The notes: a model not told the origin generated them from the sequence alone. DNA of 64,000 nucleotides from Magnaporthiopsis rhizophila (GCA_003049465.1 PYSS01000090.1:62001-126000); one strand, 5' to 3'. Shown: positions 44,638-56,846, counted from the first letter of the stretch. A program made the numbers and translations.

Positions 44638-46767
44638 CTAACCCAGGCTAGCTAGTGTGTCGATGACATCCTGGAGTGATTCATTGAGATCGGCCTTAGA
44701 GCTGCCAACCTGCGCGCCGAGTCGAAATGCTAGGCCCCTGATGGCACCAATCGTATGCCTGTAGCGGTTGCGCATACTTGGATGTGCACCCGCAAGAACA
44801 CTGGTGACTAGTTGCAGAGCCGCCACCCGGAACTCCGTTGCCTGTAGAGACTGTCCATCTTCCGGCACATCCCAGGCGGCGATGGCCGTTGCCGCATCAA
44901 GCCACTCCTCCTTGCTCCCCGGACGCTCGTTCTCGACAATGGGGAGTAAAATCCGGACGATCTCGATGCCCCTGGTGAAATCCTCGTCGTCGCTTTCGCC
45001 TGAGGCGCCCACGGCGACAAGGTCGTCGACGAGAATCCTCCAGCCGTCGTGGCTCAAGAGATTCTCAGGCCCTTCTTCCGAGACGGTAACTCCCTCCAAG
45101 GCCACCAGGACCGGGCGGCGGAAGTCGAGACCACTAGCACCGGTGCTAGCCTTGTAAAGCTCTGTAAACATGTCGCACAGTCCCGCAGCCTCTTTCCGCA
45201 GGGTTTCATTGTCGTCCTCCCTGAGCCATATGGCAAGACACCTGATGCAGGCCAGCACCAGCGGATCTTCGTTGATCTTGTCATCGATCGAGTCCCACGA
45301 GATGGTGAAGTGAGCGCCTCGCGAAGTCTTGGCCTCACCCACGCGGGCGTCTGGGTGCAAGCCCATGGCGCCGGCCACGGAGGCGTCCCACCGGTCGCGC
45401 AGGAACTCTATGGCGACGGAAAACGTCTCGGACATGGCTTTCCTGATCCTGAGGAGTAGATCGGGTGGCATGGAAAACCCGTGACCGGGGCCAGACTCGG
45501 GAATGTCGTCATCCACGAACCTCATGAGATAACCGATGAAGCAAGACACCACATCAAAGTCGGATGCGAGCCGACGCGCTGTGGTTCGGTAGCTAGGGTC
45601 GTTAAGCTGCTCCAGCATTGAGGGGAAGGAAGAACGAAGGTCGATGAGGAGCAAATTTACGAGCAGGTATGAGGCAGGCTTGTCGCCCACAGTTTGGGTA
45701 CCAGAAAAGAGAAGGCGTGGCATTTGCACGGGGTATGCCTGCAGTAGTGTGGCGGCCAGGTTTACATATGCCGACCTGGCCGCCTGAGTTGGACGGCTGG
45801 AGATGAGGCCCCCGATGTAGTCCACAAGGGTGGTGAGCCATGGCGGGTTTTGTGGAAGAAGCTGTCTTGCGGGTAATGAACAAGAGAAGACGAGAAACCA
45901 CAAGGTCAGCCCTTGGACCAGACTAATACGGAAGATCGAACAGAGACATTCATGGCGGACTTACATCTTTGCCCAGCCGCCGTAGGAAATCGGCCAAAAA
46001 CTCAAGGAGGGTTACAGCATCTGTGCCAGTATATGAGGCTATGAGAGAAGATACCATCTGTTCAATCCTTGAAGAGAGTGTTTTCCTGTCCTCCGCGGCA
46101 GCGGCCGAGTTGAGAAAGGCGTACGAGAGCACCTTCAAGGCCAGGGGCTGGGAAGGTGCATTCTCAACGAGGCTGCTCATGTCCTGGAGCTGGACAAACA
46201 CTTGAGCGCCCTCGGGATAGCTAACGAGCACCACGAGAGCCTGTAGGATGAGCAGTGTTGTCTCCTCGGAGCTGTCACGTTGTCAACTTGATAAGGATCC
46301 TGAGCAAGTAGGGAATGGCATCTTCTCAGGGAGACGGCGCACCTTGGGAGCAGGGCACTCGTAAGCAGCGGGATCCTTCCGAAAAGCCTCTCGTCCCGCC
46401 TCCGTTCTTCTGGCAAGAGGAGCGTGAAAGTATGGACCACGGAGACGGCCAGATCCAGCATTTCCTTGGCATCCTTCTGCGAGGCCGTGGTGCCGGTTCG
46501 GAGGAGCCGGTCGAGGAACTTGGTGGGGATAGACTCCCATAGCCGACAAACCGTCTCTCCATCCTGCCTGATCTCGGGAGTATTGTCAAGGACCGACTTG
46601 AGAAGTCCAAGCCCGACAAACCTCGATGTGTCGTCCTTGGCTTTGAGAAGCTGCTGTATACGCTGCACAGGAGCCTGCGCTGCGCCCGTCCTTGTGCCTG
46701 GCGATGGGTTTTCTGCTTCGCCAGGCAGAATGCTCTCCGTGCCTGGCGGCGAGGGAGACCTAGCCAT
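44638..46767 (-). CDS. Neurochondrin-family protein
   Basis: Three minus-strand exons, 46767-46343, 46271-45965 and 45861-44638, give 651 aa. The joins are phase 2 (GTGCGC...GACAG) and phase 0 (GTAAGT...GACAG). The protein is almost wholly helical and armadillo-like. Features that suggest neurochondrin are the N-terminal QRIQQLLKAKDDTSRFVGLG with a following LLKSVLD, the helical repeats in the middle (LLILQALVVLVSYPEGAQVF) and the length. Neurochondrin in animals is a cytosolic adaptor in neurons; the role of the fungal form is little known. It starts 479 nt from the divergent CLC gene. The family name is confident for the N-terminus and weaker for the rest. Confidence 0.78.
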
Positions 46768-47246
46768 GTCGTGGGATTTATTACTTCGAAGGGAGGAGTG
46801 TGAAGAAGGGACGGATGAAGAAAAAAAAGTCGATGTCGAAGTTAATATAGTCTATTTGGACGTCTGTTGATTCGATTTCCCGAAGGGGATCACAGCTTTT
46901 GATCTGATTCAAGGATTTGATGCGATCGACGTGCAGCTTGGTGTCCGCTCCCGCCTTGGCGCAAACGAAGACCCACGTTCGCACTGTACGGTATCTTTCG
47001 ACACAGCCTACAATTGACTGCATGCTGGCCGCCCACCACCGTGTCAAACGCACCCCGTACTGGGTCGGCGCCAGCTCGTGCTGTCCTCGAGGTGACATGG
47101 GCCTGCCGCTTGCTGTCCTGAATAGGATCAACCGCGCGATTCGAGCCTCGAAATGCGCACTGCTCGAGCCGGCAGCGTCAACCAACGCAAACAGCGCCGC
47201 CGATCCCACCCCGATAATCCGCACCGAAGATGGACCATAGACCACG
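46768..47246. promoter_or_regulatory. Divergent promoter region (neurochondrin-like / CLC)
   Basis: 479 nt separate the two ATGs, so the promoters must overlap or sit back to back. No obvious TATA box is seen. Confidence 0.55.
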
Positions 47247-50240
47247 ATGGACCGGCCCCGTACCCTGAAGGCCAGTCCCAGCAGCGCGGCGCACCCCTGC
47301 AGGCGGCCGACTGCCGCAGACGACATCGAGCTCCTGGCCGACGATACCCCCATCCCAGCCGACGACCCGCCGCGCGAGACCATAGACGAGCCTATATCCT
47401 TCCGCCGCAGGCAGCAGCAGCAGCAGCAACAACAACAACCACAAAGAGGGGGCGACATGTTCTCGCAGGCGTCGCGCCTCATCCCCGGCCTGCCTGGCCT
47501 GGGCGCCGCATCCTCCTCGAGCAGCGCCAGCAGCCCGATCGGAGGAGGCTTCCGCTCCCCGCGCGACCGCGGCAGGGGCGGTGGCGGCGGCGGTGGCGGG
47601 CCCAAGGACGCCGGCATGCTGGGGTCCCACGACTACTGGGCCGTCGAGGGGCCCGGGCGCCGGGTCGGGTACGAGGACCTGACGGCCATCGACTGGATCT
47701 TCGAGTACACAAAGGAGCGCCAGCGCCTGCGGGTGCTCTCGTCGCAGGCCTCGGGGTTGCTCGGGTACGTGCCGCAGCTGCTGGACGCCAGCCAGGCCTG
47801 GGTGATACTGGTCGTCACGGGCATGGCTGTCGGCACCGTCGCTGCCGCCATCGACGTCACCACCGACTGGCTCGGCGACCTTAAGACGGGCTACTGCGCC
47901 GCGGGGCCCGACGGCGGCGCCTTCTACCTGAACAAGGGCTTCTGCTGCTTCGGCTACGACGAGTGGTCCAAGTGCGTCGGCTGGAGACCCTGGGCCGCCG
48001 CCCTGGGCATCGGCTCGGCCGGCGGAAAGTGGTTCATTGAGTACTTTTTCTTCCTGCTCTTCTCGGTGCGTATAGCAGTCTATCGCCCTGGCGCCTGGCA
48101 TAGCACTCTTGCCCACGATGCCGTGACTATATTTTCGCGGTCCTGACTGACACCCATGTTGCTAGTCCACCTTTGCGCTTTGCGCGCATGTGCTTGTCAG
48201 GGAATACTCCATGTATGCCAAACATAGTGGTATCCCCGAGATAAAAACAGTGTTGGGAGGCTTCGTCATCAGGAGGCTGCTGGGCACGTGGACCCTGGTT
48301 ACAAAATCCCTTGGGCTGGTAAGCGGCATATCATGCGCTATATACATACACACGAAATGCTCTGCTTTTGTTGACCGATACCACCTCTCTTATATAGTGC
48401 CTTGCTGTTGCATCTGGCATGTGGCTTGGTAAAGAAGGTCCCCTGGTCCACGTCGCCTGCTGTTGTGCAAACATCCTCAGCAAGCCGTTTGCCAATATCA
48501 GCCAAAATGAGGCCCGGAAGCGCGAGGTGCTCTCTGCGGCCGCAGCGTCGGGCATATCGGTAGCGTTTGGCTCGCCGATCGGCGGTGTCCTGTTCAGTCT
48601 CGAGGTGAGTGAGCAAAATGCTGGCACTGGAAGTAGTATCTGGGTTCCGTCTAACCTGCCTGGCGCAGCAACTCTCGTACTACTTCCCCGACAAAACCAT
48701 GTGGCAGAGTTTCGTGTGTGCCATGACCGCTGCCGTTACGCTTCAAGCTCTCGACCCGTTCCGGTCAGGGAAGCTGGTCATGTACCAGGTCAAGTACAGC
48801 TCCGGGTGGCATGCCTTTGAGCTGGTCCCGTTTGCCTTTCTCGGGATAATAGGAGTAAGCGCTGCTAGTTCTCTACTTGCACCAACACCGCGGACCGGCT
48901 GACAAGAACATGTGCATCTGCAGGGTATATACGGGGGCCTCTTCATCAAGGCGAACATGAAGGTCGCCCAGTGGAAGAAGACGACAGCCTGGCTACCAAA
49001 CCCGACCACACAAGTTCTCTTCGTGGCGCTGTTGACGGCTCTCGTCAACTATCCCAACATTTACATGCGAGCACAGAACTCGGAGCTTGTGTCGTCCTTG
49101 TTCATGGAGTGCTCCAAGGTCCTCGACGATCAGTTCGGCCTCTGCAAAACAGGCTCGGCCTCTGCGGCCACCATCGTGCTCCTCCTCTTTGCTGCCTTGC
49201 TCGGCTTTCTGCTGGCAGCCATCACATTCGGGCTGCAGATCCCCGCGGGAATCATCCTCCCGTCCATGGCTATCGGTGCTCTCACCGGCAGGGCAGTCGG
49301 GATCGTTATGGAGATTTGGCAGCACAACCACCCCAATTTCCTGCCCTTCCAGTCCTGCGAGCCCGATATCCCCTGCGTCACCCCGGGCACCTATGCCATC
49401 GTCGGTGCGGCTGCGACGCTTGCCGGGGTGACCAGGATGACGGTGTCGATTGTAGTCATCATGTTTGAACTCACGGGTGCCTTGACGTACGTGCTCCCTA
49501 TCATGGTCGCCGTCATGCTCTCCAAGTGGGTTGGGGACGCCTTCTCGCGGCGCGGCATCTACGAGTCTTGGATCCACTTCAACGAGTACCCTTACATCGA
49601 CAACAGCGAGGAGACCTTCATCCCCGACATACCGGCGTCGCAGATCATGACGCGGATCGAGGACCTCGTGGTGCTCACGGCGGCGGGCCACACCATCGGC
49701 AGCCTGCAGCGGATCCTGGACTCGCACCCGTACCGCGGGTTCCCCGTCGTGTCAGACCCACGCGACGCGATCCTGCTGGGCTACATATCGCGGGCGGAGC
49801 TGGCGTACAACCTGCACACGTCGACGGAGCCGCCTCGGTCTCTGCCGCCAGAGACGGAGGCGTTCTTCTCCCACCAGCCCATGGCGGACCCGCGCACGAC
49901 ACTGGACCTGAGGCCGTGGATGGACCAGACGCCCATCACGCTGTCGTCGCGCTCCAGCCTGCACCTGGCCGTCAGCTACTTCCAGAAGCTGGGGCTCCGC
50001 TACGTCCTCTTCAGCGACCGCGGCGCCCTCCAGGGGCTTCTGACCAAGAAGGACGTCTGGTACGTGCTCAACGGCGCCGAGGAGACGCGCAGGACCAGCA
50101 GGCTGCCGCGCGACGCCGGCGTCGAGACGGGCATCACGCGCGAGGACGGCGACGGCGAGCACAGGGGTCTGCTCAGGGGTGACGAGGAAGGCGGCGACGG
50201 GGCGACGAGCCCTGGGGCGGACGCGGCTTCCATATTATAG
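47247..50240 (+). CDS. CLC-type chloride channel/transporter with CBS pair
   Basis: Five exons, 47247-48065, 48166-48318, 48398-48604, 48669-48854 and 48924-50240, all joined in phase 0, give 893 aa. The cytosolic N-terminus has a Gln run (about residues 55-68) and a Gly/Ser-rich patch. The CLC membrane core carries the selectivity segments: HSGIPEIK near 291 (the anion-binding Ser is present; the usual Gly before it is His), GKEGPLVH near 336 with the gating Glu, and GSPIGGVLFSLE near 390. Two CBS domains follow at about 694-747 and 782-838. Glu at the gate fits either a channel or a Cl-/H+ exchanger. Likely places are endosomal/Golgi or vacuolar membranes, as for yeast Gef1, but this sequence type is a distinct fungal subgroup. 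Confidence 0.92.
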
Positions 50241-50880
50241 AGCATAGAACGGAGGGAGGGAGTGCTTTAGTGCCGCTCGGCGCATTGCTTGGCTCGCTCC
50301 CCATTTTGTATGCTGAACGAAGACGAGCGCGTATCTAGCAGCATGTTGGAAATCCACTTCTTCACTTTCTTTTTTTTTTTTTTTTTCTTTCTCATTCACC
50401 GCCACTTGCCTGCGTGAATGTATTTCAATCCTGCATTCTTCACTCGCTTAGATTGCCACAAAGTGAACACTCGCGTCAGTATAAGAGACGGCAGTGAGGC
50501 AGAGGCGGTAACCGTGTGACTGACACTCGCGGGCGAGAGCAGGCTATTCTCCAAAACTAAAAAGAAAAAGGGGCTAGCTGGTGTATAGGCGAGGGGCTAC
50601 CCACAGGGTGTGATCGTGTTACGCACCACCCTGGTGTTGTTCCTCTTGTTCTACCCACCACCTGTCGCCCATTCACCCAACCTTTCGCAATTGTATGTAG
50701 CTGCGAGTATTTCAAGCGTTAATGTCCAAGGAATACCCCGATATTTAGGTCCTCATACATAAAAGCACCCCTTCGTGCTGAGCGGAAACCGGTTCGACTG
50801 TATTCGAGAAGGATTCATACCGCCCAGTATCCTAATCACACCACGCACGCACCGAGTCGCACCGCTGATAGCCCGACATA
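50241..50880. other. Intergenic region, 640 nt
   Basis: 3' flank of the CLC gene with a T tract at 50371-50386, then the promoter of the small gene at 50881. No other gene is seen. Confidence 0.55.
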
Positions 50881-51409
50881 ATGGAGGGCAAGTTTAAAGT
50901 GGGGGACAAGGTCGAGGGTTACTTGGGGCGTGAGTCGCCTCCATCTCCCTCGGCGAGAATACATACTACTACCAAGTAATGTCCAGCATCGGTTCGATAC
51001 GAGCAATAATACTGACGTAGAAACGCACATAGTGTCTCCAAGAATATGTGCGTGGGAGGGTCGTTTCCTGTTTCAGGAGCGCAGCACGCATGCCAAAGAG
51101 CAACTCGTGCGCACTGACTGACATGCCGGTTTCCCAGGTATCAAGTATCGAGCCATTGTCAGAGCGGCTCCGGCCCACGACGGAAACCAGTGGACCGTGG
51201 AGACACGCGAGGCGCTGAGGACGGACATTGAAGATGTCAGTACGGTCCATTCATTGGTCGGCCCCATCCATGACTTGCCCCGCTTCGCCTACTGACGCTT
51301 GAGGGAACTGCAGCTCTCGGTTGTCGAGTGGGAGGGGGTTGTTGCGAGGCACATCACGGTTTACTCGCACGAACTGAAGGAATGGACAGTATCGGATGGC
51401 TGGGCCTAG
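50881..51409 (+). CDS. Unrecognised 80-aa protein, three exons
   Basis: Exons 50881-50929, 51138-51235 and 51314-51409 give 80 aa. Exon 1 encodes MEGKFKVGDKVEGYLG. The first join is phase 1 (C/GTGAGT...TTCCCAG with CTGAC branch) and continues RIKYRAIVRAAPAHDG. The second donor is a weaker GTCAGT, with acceptor CTGCAG and a CTGAC branch, leading to LSVVEWEGVVARHITVYSHE and the end SDGWA. The pattern of short beta strands and aromatic residues (KVGDKVEG, KYRAIV, WTVE) looks like a small beta barrel of the Tudor or chromo-barrel kind; this is a guess. If the second intron is not removed, the frame ends after about 68 residues. Each exon alone is too short to stand out. Confidence 0.5.
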
Positions 51410-51994
51410 GCAGAGGACGGGCATCGGCTTGAATGTTGTCGAAGATCTAAGCATCTGGCGGCGCACTCGAGGTGATGTTGTGCTGCATTAGGCAATGTGG
51501 GACCCGGGCTTGTTAGTGAAGAACTCTAGGCTTGTGGACGGAACGGACGGGCGGGACCCTTGCTGCGGGCCCTGCATGCGTCAACTGACCACCTAGCACT
51601 GAAGAAGGAATTGAATCTTTTAGCAAAAAAAAAAAAAAAGGTGGCCGGCGGCGGTCAAGCCACGCAGCTCGCCAAGTGATGTCAGACAGGCGGGCAGCAA
51701 GCTGGCAAGATTTTAGCACCGACCTAACAACCCGTCAACTCCACAACGCCCAACTCGCATCACCACACAGCATTGTCTCGGGCAATTGACTTGCTTCAAA
51801 AGGTCATTGATGGCCGCTTAATCTGCTCTGCTTTGTGCCCTTTCTGTTTCTAGCCCCTAGCCCCATTGTTTGCGGCTCGCCGTCCCCGTCGCCACGTGCC
51901 CGCCTCCTCGTCCTGCCCTCCCCGCGGTTGGCTATGGACCAACCACCACCCGCCGCACCACCCCGCTGAAGCCACCAGGGCCTGGGCACCCACG
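51410..51994. other. Intergenic region, 585 nt
   Basis: 3' flank of the 80-aa gene and promoter of the Slp1-like gene. A 14-nt A run lies near 51626. The frame of the next gene is open from 51866 but without an ATG until 51995. Confidence 0.55.
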
Positions 51995-54900
51995 ATGCAG
52001 CTGCAGGCCGCGGGCCGCACTCTGCTCTGTCTGACCGCCGCATGCGGCCTGCTGCCCCAGCCATGCCTCGCCCGCGACCGCCACGGCGCCCCCGACGCCG
52101 GGTCGTGTGAGGCGAGGACGGTCAACTACATCACACACTCCCTGCCCCAGCAGTGTCTGCGCACCGCCTGGTCTGCCACCGCGGCCACGCCCCTCCCCGC
52201 CGGAGACGCCCCGTCGCCGCCTTCTGCGGCCGTCCCCGACGCCACCGCCGCCGAGAGCCCGGACGATGCCCGCCTCCACGAGGAGAAGAGGCGGCGTGAT
52301 GATGCCGCTGCGGACCACCACGACCTGGCCACCAGCTCCTTCATGTCCTTCGAGGAGTGGAAGGAGCTGCAGTTGAAGAAGGCCGGGCAGGACCCCGCCG
52401 ACCTCAAGGCGAGGAAGCATCACGAGCGCGATCGGGACGACTACGCGTCCACCCATAACGACCTCGACAGTATCGGCGACGACGGCGAGATCAACCTCGA
52501 CTTCGACGCCCTCTCGGAGAAGGTCTCGGAGATCACGGCGTCTGGCGGCCGCGGCGATGCGTCGTCGGCCGCCGAGTACGAGCAGCAGCCGCAGGAGACG
52601 CACAACGCTGACGAGGACGTGTTGCTGTACGAGGGGGACGGCACGGGCGCGGCCCAGTACACGCGCAGCAAGGACGCCGGCAAGACGTGCAAGGAGCGGT
52701 TCTCGTACGCCTCGTTCGACGCCGGCGCCGCCGTGCTTAAGACAGGCCCGCGCGCAAAGAACGCAAAGGCCATCCTGGTCGAGAACAAAGACTCGTACAT
52801 GCTGCTCGAGTGCGCACAGAAGAACAAGTTCGTCATCATCGAGCTGAGCGACGATATCCTCGTCGACACGGTCGTCCTGGCCAACTTTGAGTTCTTCTCG
52901 AGCATGGTCCGCACCTTTCGCGTCAGCGTCAGCGACCGCTACCCCGTCAAGCTCGAGAAGTGGAAGGACCTTGGCACCTTCGAGGCCCGGAACCAGCGCG
53001 ACATCCAGGCCTTCCTGGTCGAGCACCCGCAGATCTGGGCAAAGTACATGCGCATCGAGTTCCTGACACACTACGGCACCGAGTACTACTGCCCCATCTC
53101 CCTCGTGCGCGTCCACGGCACCCGCATGATCGACTCGTGGAAGGAGGCCGAGGGCGGCCGCGACGATGACGACGAGGCGCTCATCGAGTCGGAGCCCCAT
53201 GGCCACCAGCCTGAGCCGGCAGAGCCCAATACGCAGGACGAGCAGCAAGAGACGGTGCCGCCTACATCGGAGCAGGAGTCGCAGCCGCCGGGAATTGTTG
53301 CCGACGTCACTACCGCGACCACCCCAGCCGTCGTCACCGAGATGGGACTCTCGCCCTGGCGCCCTGCCTTCTATGAGTTTACACCCGAGGACGTTTGCGA
53401 GATACCAACGCAAACGGTGGGACAGAACATGGCCACCGACGAGCAGCGCTCTCGCTCGGCACCGTCCCGTCCAGCATCTAATGGTGGTCACGACCCTGCG
53501 GATATGTACCATTTTTCCGTGCCAACATCGACCTCGGCCGACCCCCTCTCCAGGGAGAATTCCCCGCCACTGGCGAACGCATCACTCGCCGATCCTGCAG
53601 CATCGTCCTACCCAGACCCGGCGTCCTCCTCGTCACAATCTCAGCCTTCATCGGCGCAATCATCATCACAGAGACCAAAAGACGCCTCGCAGCTGAGCTC
53701 GGCCACCCACCGCTCACGCCCAGAGTCTCCACACTCGGGCCAGGCCAAAGCCCCTACCTCGGTGTCCAAACCGTCGTCGCAGGCGACTAACAGGGCCTCG
53801 GCGCAAGGCAGGGCCTCGACCGCGGTGCCGTCGTCGTCTAGGAACCGGACCGGCACCAACACGGGCGCCGCCGCCGCGTCTCCGACCGTCCAGGAGAGCT
53901 TCTTTAAGACGGTGGCTAAGCGGCTGCAGCTGCTCGAGTCCAACACGTCGCTGTCGCTGCAGTACATCGAGGACCAGTCCCGGTTCCTGCAGGAGGCCCT
54001 CACCAAGATGGAGCGCAAGCAGATCTCGCGCGTCGACGCCTTCCTCGACGGCCTCAACCGCACCGTCCTGGCCGAGCTGCGTAGCGTCCGCCAGCAGTAC
54101 GACCAGATCTGGCAGAGCACCGTCATCGCCCTCGAGTCCCAGCGCGATCAGTCGCAGCGCGAGATCGTTGCGTTGAGCTCCCGCCTCAACGTGCTGGCCG
54201 ACGAGGTCGTCTTCCAGAAGCGCATGGCCATCCTGCAGTCCCTCCTCCTGCTGGCCTGTCTCGGCCTCATAGTCTTCTCCCGTGGCTTCGGCGGGCCCGC
54301 CGCGTCCTCGTCGTCAACCTTTGTTGGCTCGTCCGCCTACCGCCCCTGGACCGCCTGGCCCACCTCCCCGCCGCCGTCGGCCGGCATGACCCCCATGCGC
54401 GGAGGTGCCGACGACTCGCCGCTGCCCTCGCCGTCGCCATCGCCGCCGAGGCGCGGAAACGACCCCAGCACCCCACGCGGGCCCCGCGGCACCCCCGCGC
54501 ACATCCGCCTCCACAGCATCGCCTACTCGGACAAGACGCTGCCTTTGACGCCCACGTCCGAGTACGGTGACGACGGTGACGGTGACTGCCGCCGCCGCCG
54601 AGACACCAATCCGTCCATCCACGTCGTCGACGAGAGCGGCGCCAGCAGCTTCTTTGACGACACGTCCAGCTTCGACACGGCGCACAAGTCGGACGGCGAC
54701 AGAGGCGGCGACACGTCAGGCGAGTCGCTATCCAGTAGCGACGGCGTCGTCCCTGCCGCTGACATAATCCAGCCCGGGGTTGGACTCCAAGAGAACACGC
54801 CTCCACCAGAGGAGGAGGAGGAGGAGGAGGTCGCTGCTGCTGGCGGGCGAGAGGAGAGCGAGGCTGCCGTGGTGGTGGTTCAAGACTCGAGCCCTAACGG

Positions 54901-55003
54901 ATTCGGTCACGGCCAAGAACCGGGCCCGCCCTTGGCGCGGACTGGCAGGTCTCAATTTGCGGATTCACGCAAGCCGCTACCTGCTCTGCCCGAGGACCCG
55001 TGA
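51995..55003 (+). CDS. slp1: Slp1-type SUN-like ER membrane protein
   Basis: One exon gives 1002 aa from the ATG at 51995. MQLQAAGRTLLCLTAACGLL is a signal peptide. A conserved motif SFMSFEEWKELQLKK lies near residue 118. The SUN-like domain spans about 231-385: KNAKAILVENKDSYMLLEC, ILVDTVVLANFEFFSSMVR, and LTHYGTEYYCPISLVRVHG. A Ser/Pro-rich linker is followed by a coiled coil (about 632-735, QYIEDQSRFLQEALTKMERK) and one membrane segment near 742-762 (ILQSLLLLACLGLIVF). The tail of about 240 residues is disordered and acidic, and would be cytosolic. Yeast Slp1 with Emp65 guards folding soluble proteins in the ER. The yeast protein is much shorter; the linker and tail account for the difference. 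Confidence 0.9.
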   Translation: MQLQAAGRTLLCLTAACGLLPQPCLARDRHGAPDAGSCEARTVNYITHSLPQQCLRTAWSATAATPLPAGDAPSPPSAAVPDATAAESPDDARLHEEKRRRDDAAADHHDLATSSFMSFEEWKELQLKKAGQDPADLKARKHHERDRDDYASTHNDLDSIGDDGEINLDFDALSEKVSEITASGGRGDASSAAEYEQQPQETHNADEDVLLYEGDGTGAAQYTRSKDAGKTCKERFSYASFDAGAAVLKTGPRAKNAKAILVENKDSYMLLECAQKNKFVIIELSDDILVDTVVLANFEFFSSMVRTFRVSVSDRYPVKLEKWKDLGTFEARNQRDIQAFLVEHPQIWAKYMRIEFLTHYGTEYYCPISLVRVHGTRMIDSWKEAEGGRDDDDEALIESEPHGHQPEPAEPNTQDEQQETVPPTSEQESQPPGIVADVTTATTPAVVTEMGLSPWRPAFYEFTPEDVCEIPTQTVGQNMATDEQRSRSAPSRPASNGGHDPADMYHFSVPTSTSADPLSRENSPPLANASLADPAASSYPDPASSSSQSQPSSAQSSSQRPKDASQLSSATHRSRPESPHSGQAKAPTSVSKPSSQATNRASAQGRASTAVPSSSRNRTGTNTGAAAASPTVQESFFKTVAKRLQLLESNTSLSLQYIEDQSRFLQEALTKMERKQISRVDAFLDGLNRTVLAELRSVRQQYDQIWQSTVIALESQRDQSQREIVALSSRLNVLADEVVFQKRMAILQSLLLLACLGLIVFSRGFGGPAASSSSTFVGSSAYRPWTAWPTSPPPSAGMTPMRGGADDSPLPSPSPSPPRRGNDPSTPRGPRGTPAHIRLHSIAYSDKTLPLTPTSEYGDDGDGDCRRRRDTNPSIHVVDESGASSFFDDTSSFDTAHKSDGDRGGDTSGESLSSSDGVVPAADIIQPGVGLQENTPPPEEEEEEEVAAAGGREESEAAVVVVQDSSPNGFGHGQEPGPPLARTGRSQFADSRKPLPALPEDP

Positions 55004-55088
55004 CCCGGACGTGCGAGGCGGACTCATTTCTTCCCCTTGGATTAGATATACCCCCTAGACGACTCATCATGCTCGTCTTTCTTGTTTA

Positions 55089-55135
<47 letters not shown>

Positions 55136-56846
55136 CCCCCTTCNTTTTTTTTTTTTTTTTTTTTTTTTTCCCACTGCCTGTGCTTGTTTTTTTGCAATTC
55201 ATCGTATACGCATAGCGGGTACTACTCCCCCTGCCGCGCGGTATTCTGTAGTTTCCATTCTAGGAATTTCCCGTAGTAACTCCAAGATCAGAGCTGCTTT
55301 TTTTCTTCTTCCTTTGTTGCCCGCCCTAACTCGTCTTGTTTCTTCATTACCAAAAAGTTGCATGTTCCAACCCACAGATTCATCTTCCCCGAGGTAAATA
55401 GGTAAGTAAATGGCATCCTCATGCCTTGGGGCAGTGTAAGTCCTCAACCCGGCGCTCGACCCAGGCCTGACCTCGTGTAGGTGGTACACGACCGCCGATC
55501 CGAGCGCGTACATGAACCAACAGCTCCTCCTTGTCGCCGATCATGTCCGCCGCCCTTCTTTTCTTCATGTAGCAAGCTGGACTGCCTGTAGCTGACGACC
55601 GCGTGCGCACTGGACTTTGAGCGGCTGGCACAGTTGACTACACGTGGCAGGCCGCGGCTGCTCCTAGATGCCTTTAGGCCGAGTTCTGGGCTGCTGCTAC
55701 CAGCATCGAGCCTGACGTACCGCGTAGAGACACGAGATTCGCCCCCAAGGCTGATGCCGACGCCCCGATCGGCGCGGTGCTGTGCTACGCTTTCGGCTTC
55801 TATCGCAAGGCCTACGAAGGGTCGTCCGAAACGCTGTCGACGTTTTGAGACCATGGCGGAGATTCGAGGCGTGGCCAGCGGGGGACCATCGGATGCCGAC
55901 GTCGCAACAGACCACACTTCACCTGAGTCCAAGTGTAGTGTTAATCGGGCACATGTGGGAGAAATAACCCGAAGGAAACGTTCACTCCTGGTAGCTAACG
56001 ACGCCGAGATACCATGATTGGTACCCCTGTGTCGGCTCCAACAGGGGCGCTTCCTGTCACAGTTATCCCTTGCCGCGGCCTCACGCCTGAGAAAAATAAC
56101 GATAAGAGACGGCGAGTATCGTAGGACTATGCTGGGCAAATTCTTGCTTGCAGCAGTGACACTGCACATTAACCATCTCAAACGTAACCGACTCGAATTC
56201 CGTCATCTAAAAGAGACTGCAAAGAAGCCTGGCTCTGGAGCAAAGATCTAGTTACATATACCCGCACAACTCCTTGATTATTGTCAATGTATGCGGCCGC
56301 AACTCGTATACGGCGACCTTCCGTGGGAACATCCAGACCGCCAAGCTCTCAGCAGCATATCTCCTTGGCATAGCCCAATGTGACACGACACTTCCAGCCA
56401 GCACATCCGTACAGCCAAAGTCAAGAAAGAAGGGAGACTGGGAAGGACAAGGAAAATAGTGGCAAACAGTCAGGGTATCTGACAAGTGTGTGGGAAGGAT
56501 TGTCGATAGACAGGCAGGTAATCGCTGTGACTTGTCGGATCCCCCATGATTAGCATGCAATCAGCGGTCGAAAGACCGAGTACTTTTTTTTTTTTTTTTT
56601 TTTTTTTTTTGCTTGTTTTTCACTCGAGTCACGCGGATCGTGTGGACATCGTTATTTGCAAGAGTGTACGAAAGAAAGAAAGAAAGGGCAGAAAGCTAAA
56701 GATTATGGACATCGAAGGATAACTAAGCACCGTATCTGGTACCAAATGCTGATCTTCAAGAAAGTCTCGTGGCGGGGTGGCTTGCGTGAGCTGCCGCGTC
56801 GAGTCGTTGAACATGGTGATTCGAGCAGAGTGTCCCTGAGTGCGAG
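55004..56846. other. Convergent intergenic region, about 1.8 kb
   Basis: 3' flanks of the Slp1-like and Mei2-like genes. T runs with an N at 55144 and another at 56584-56610. A stop-free frame of 245 codons on the minus strand (55444-56181) has no conserved features and several overlapping frames, so it is not called. Confidence 0.5.
55087..55170. other. Poly-T runs with ambiguous base
   Basis: Two long T runs separated by CCCCCTTC and an N at 55144. Likely an unresolved homopolymer. Confidence 0.8.

Noticed and set aside
55444..56181. 245-codon minus-strand frame between the Slp1-like and Mei2-like genes
   Set aside because: Arg/Ser-rich with no domain, and the opposite strand is equally open. 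A decayed element is possible, but nothing supports a call.
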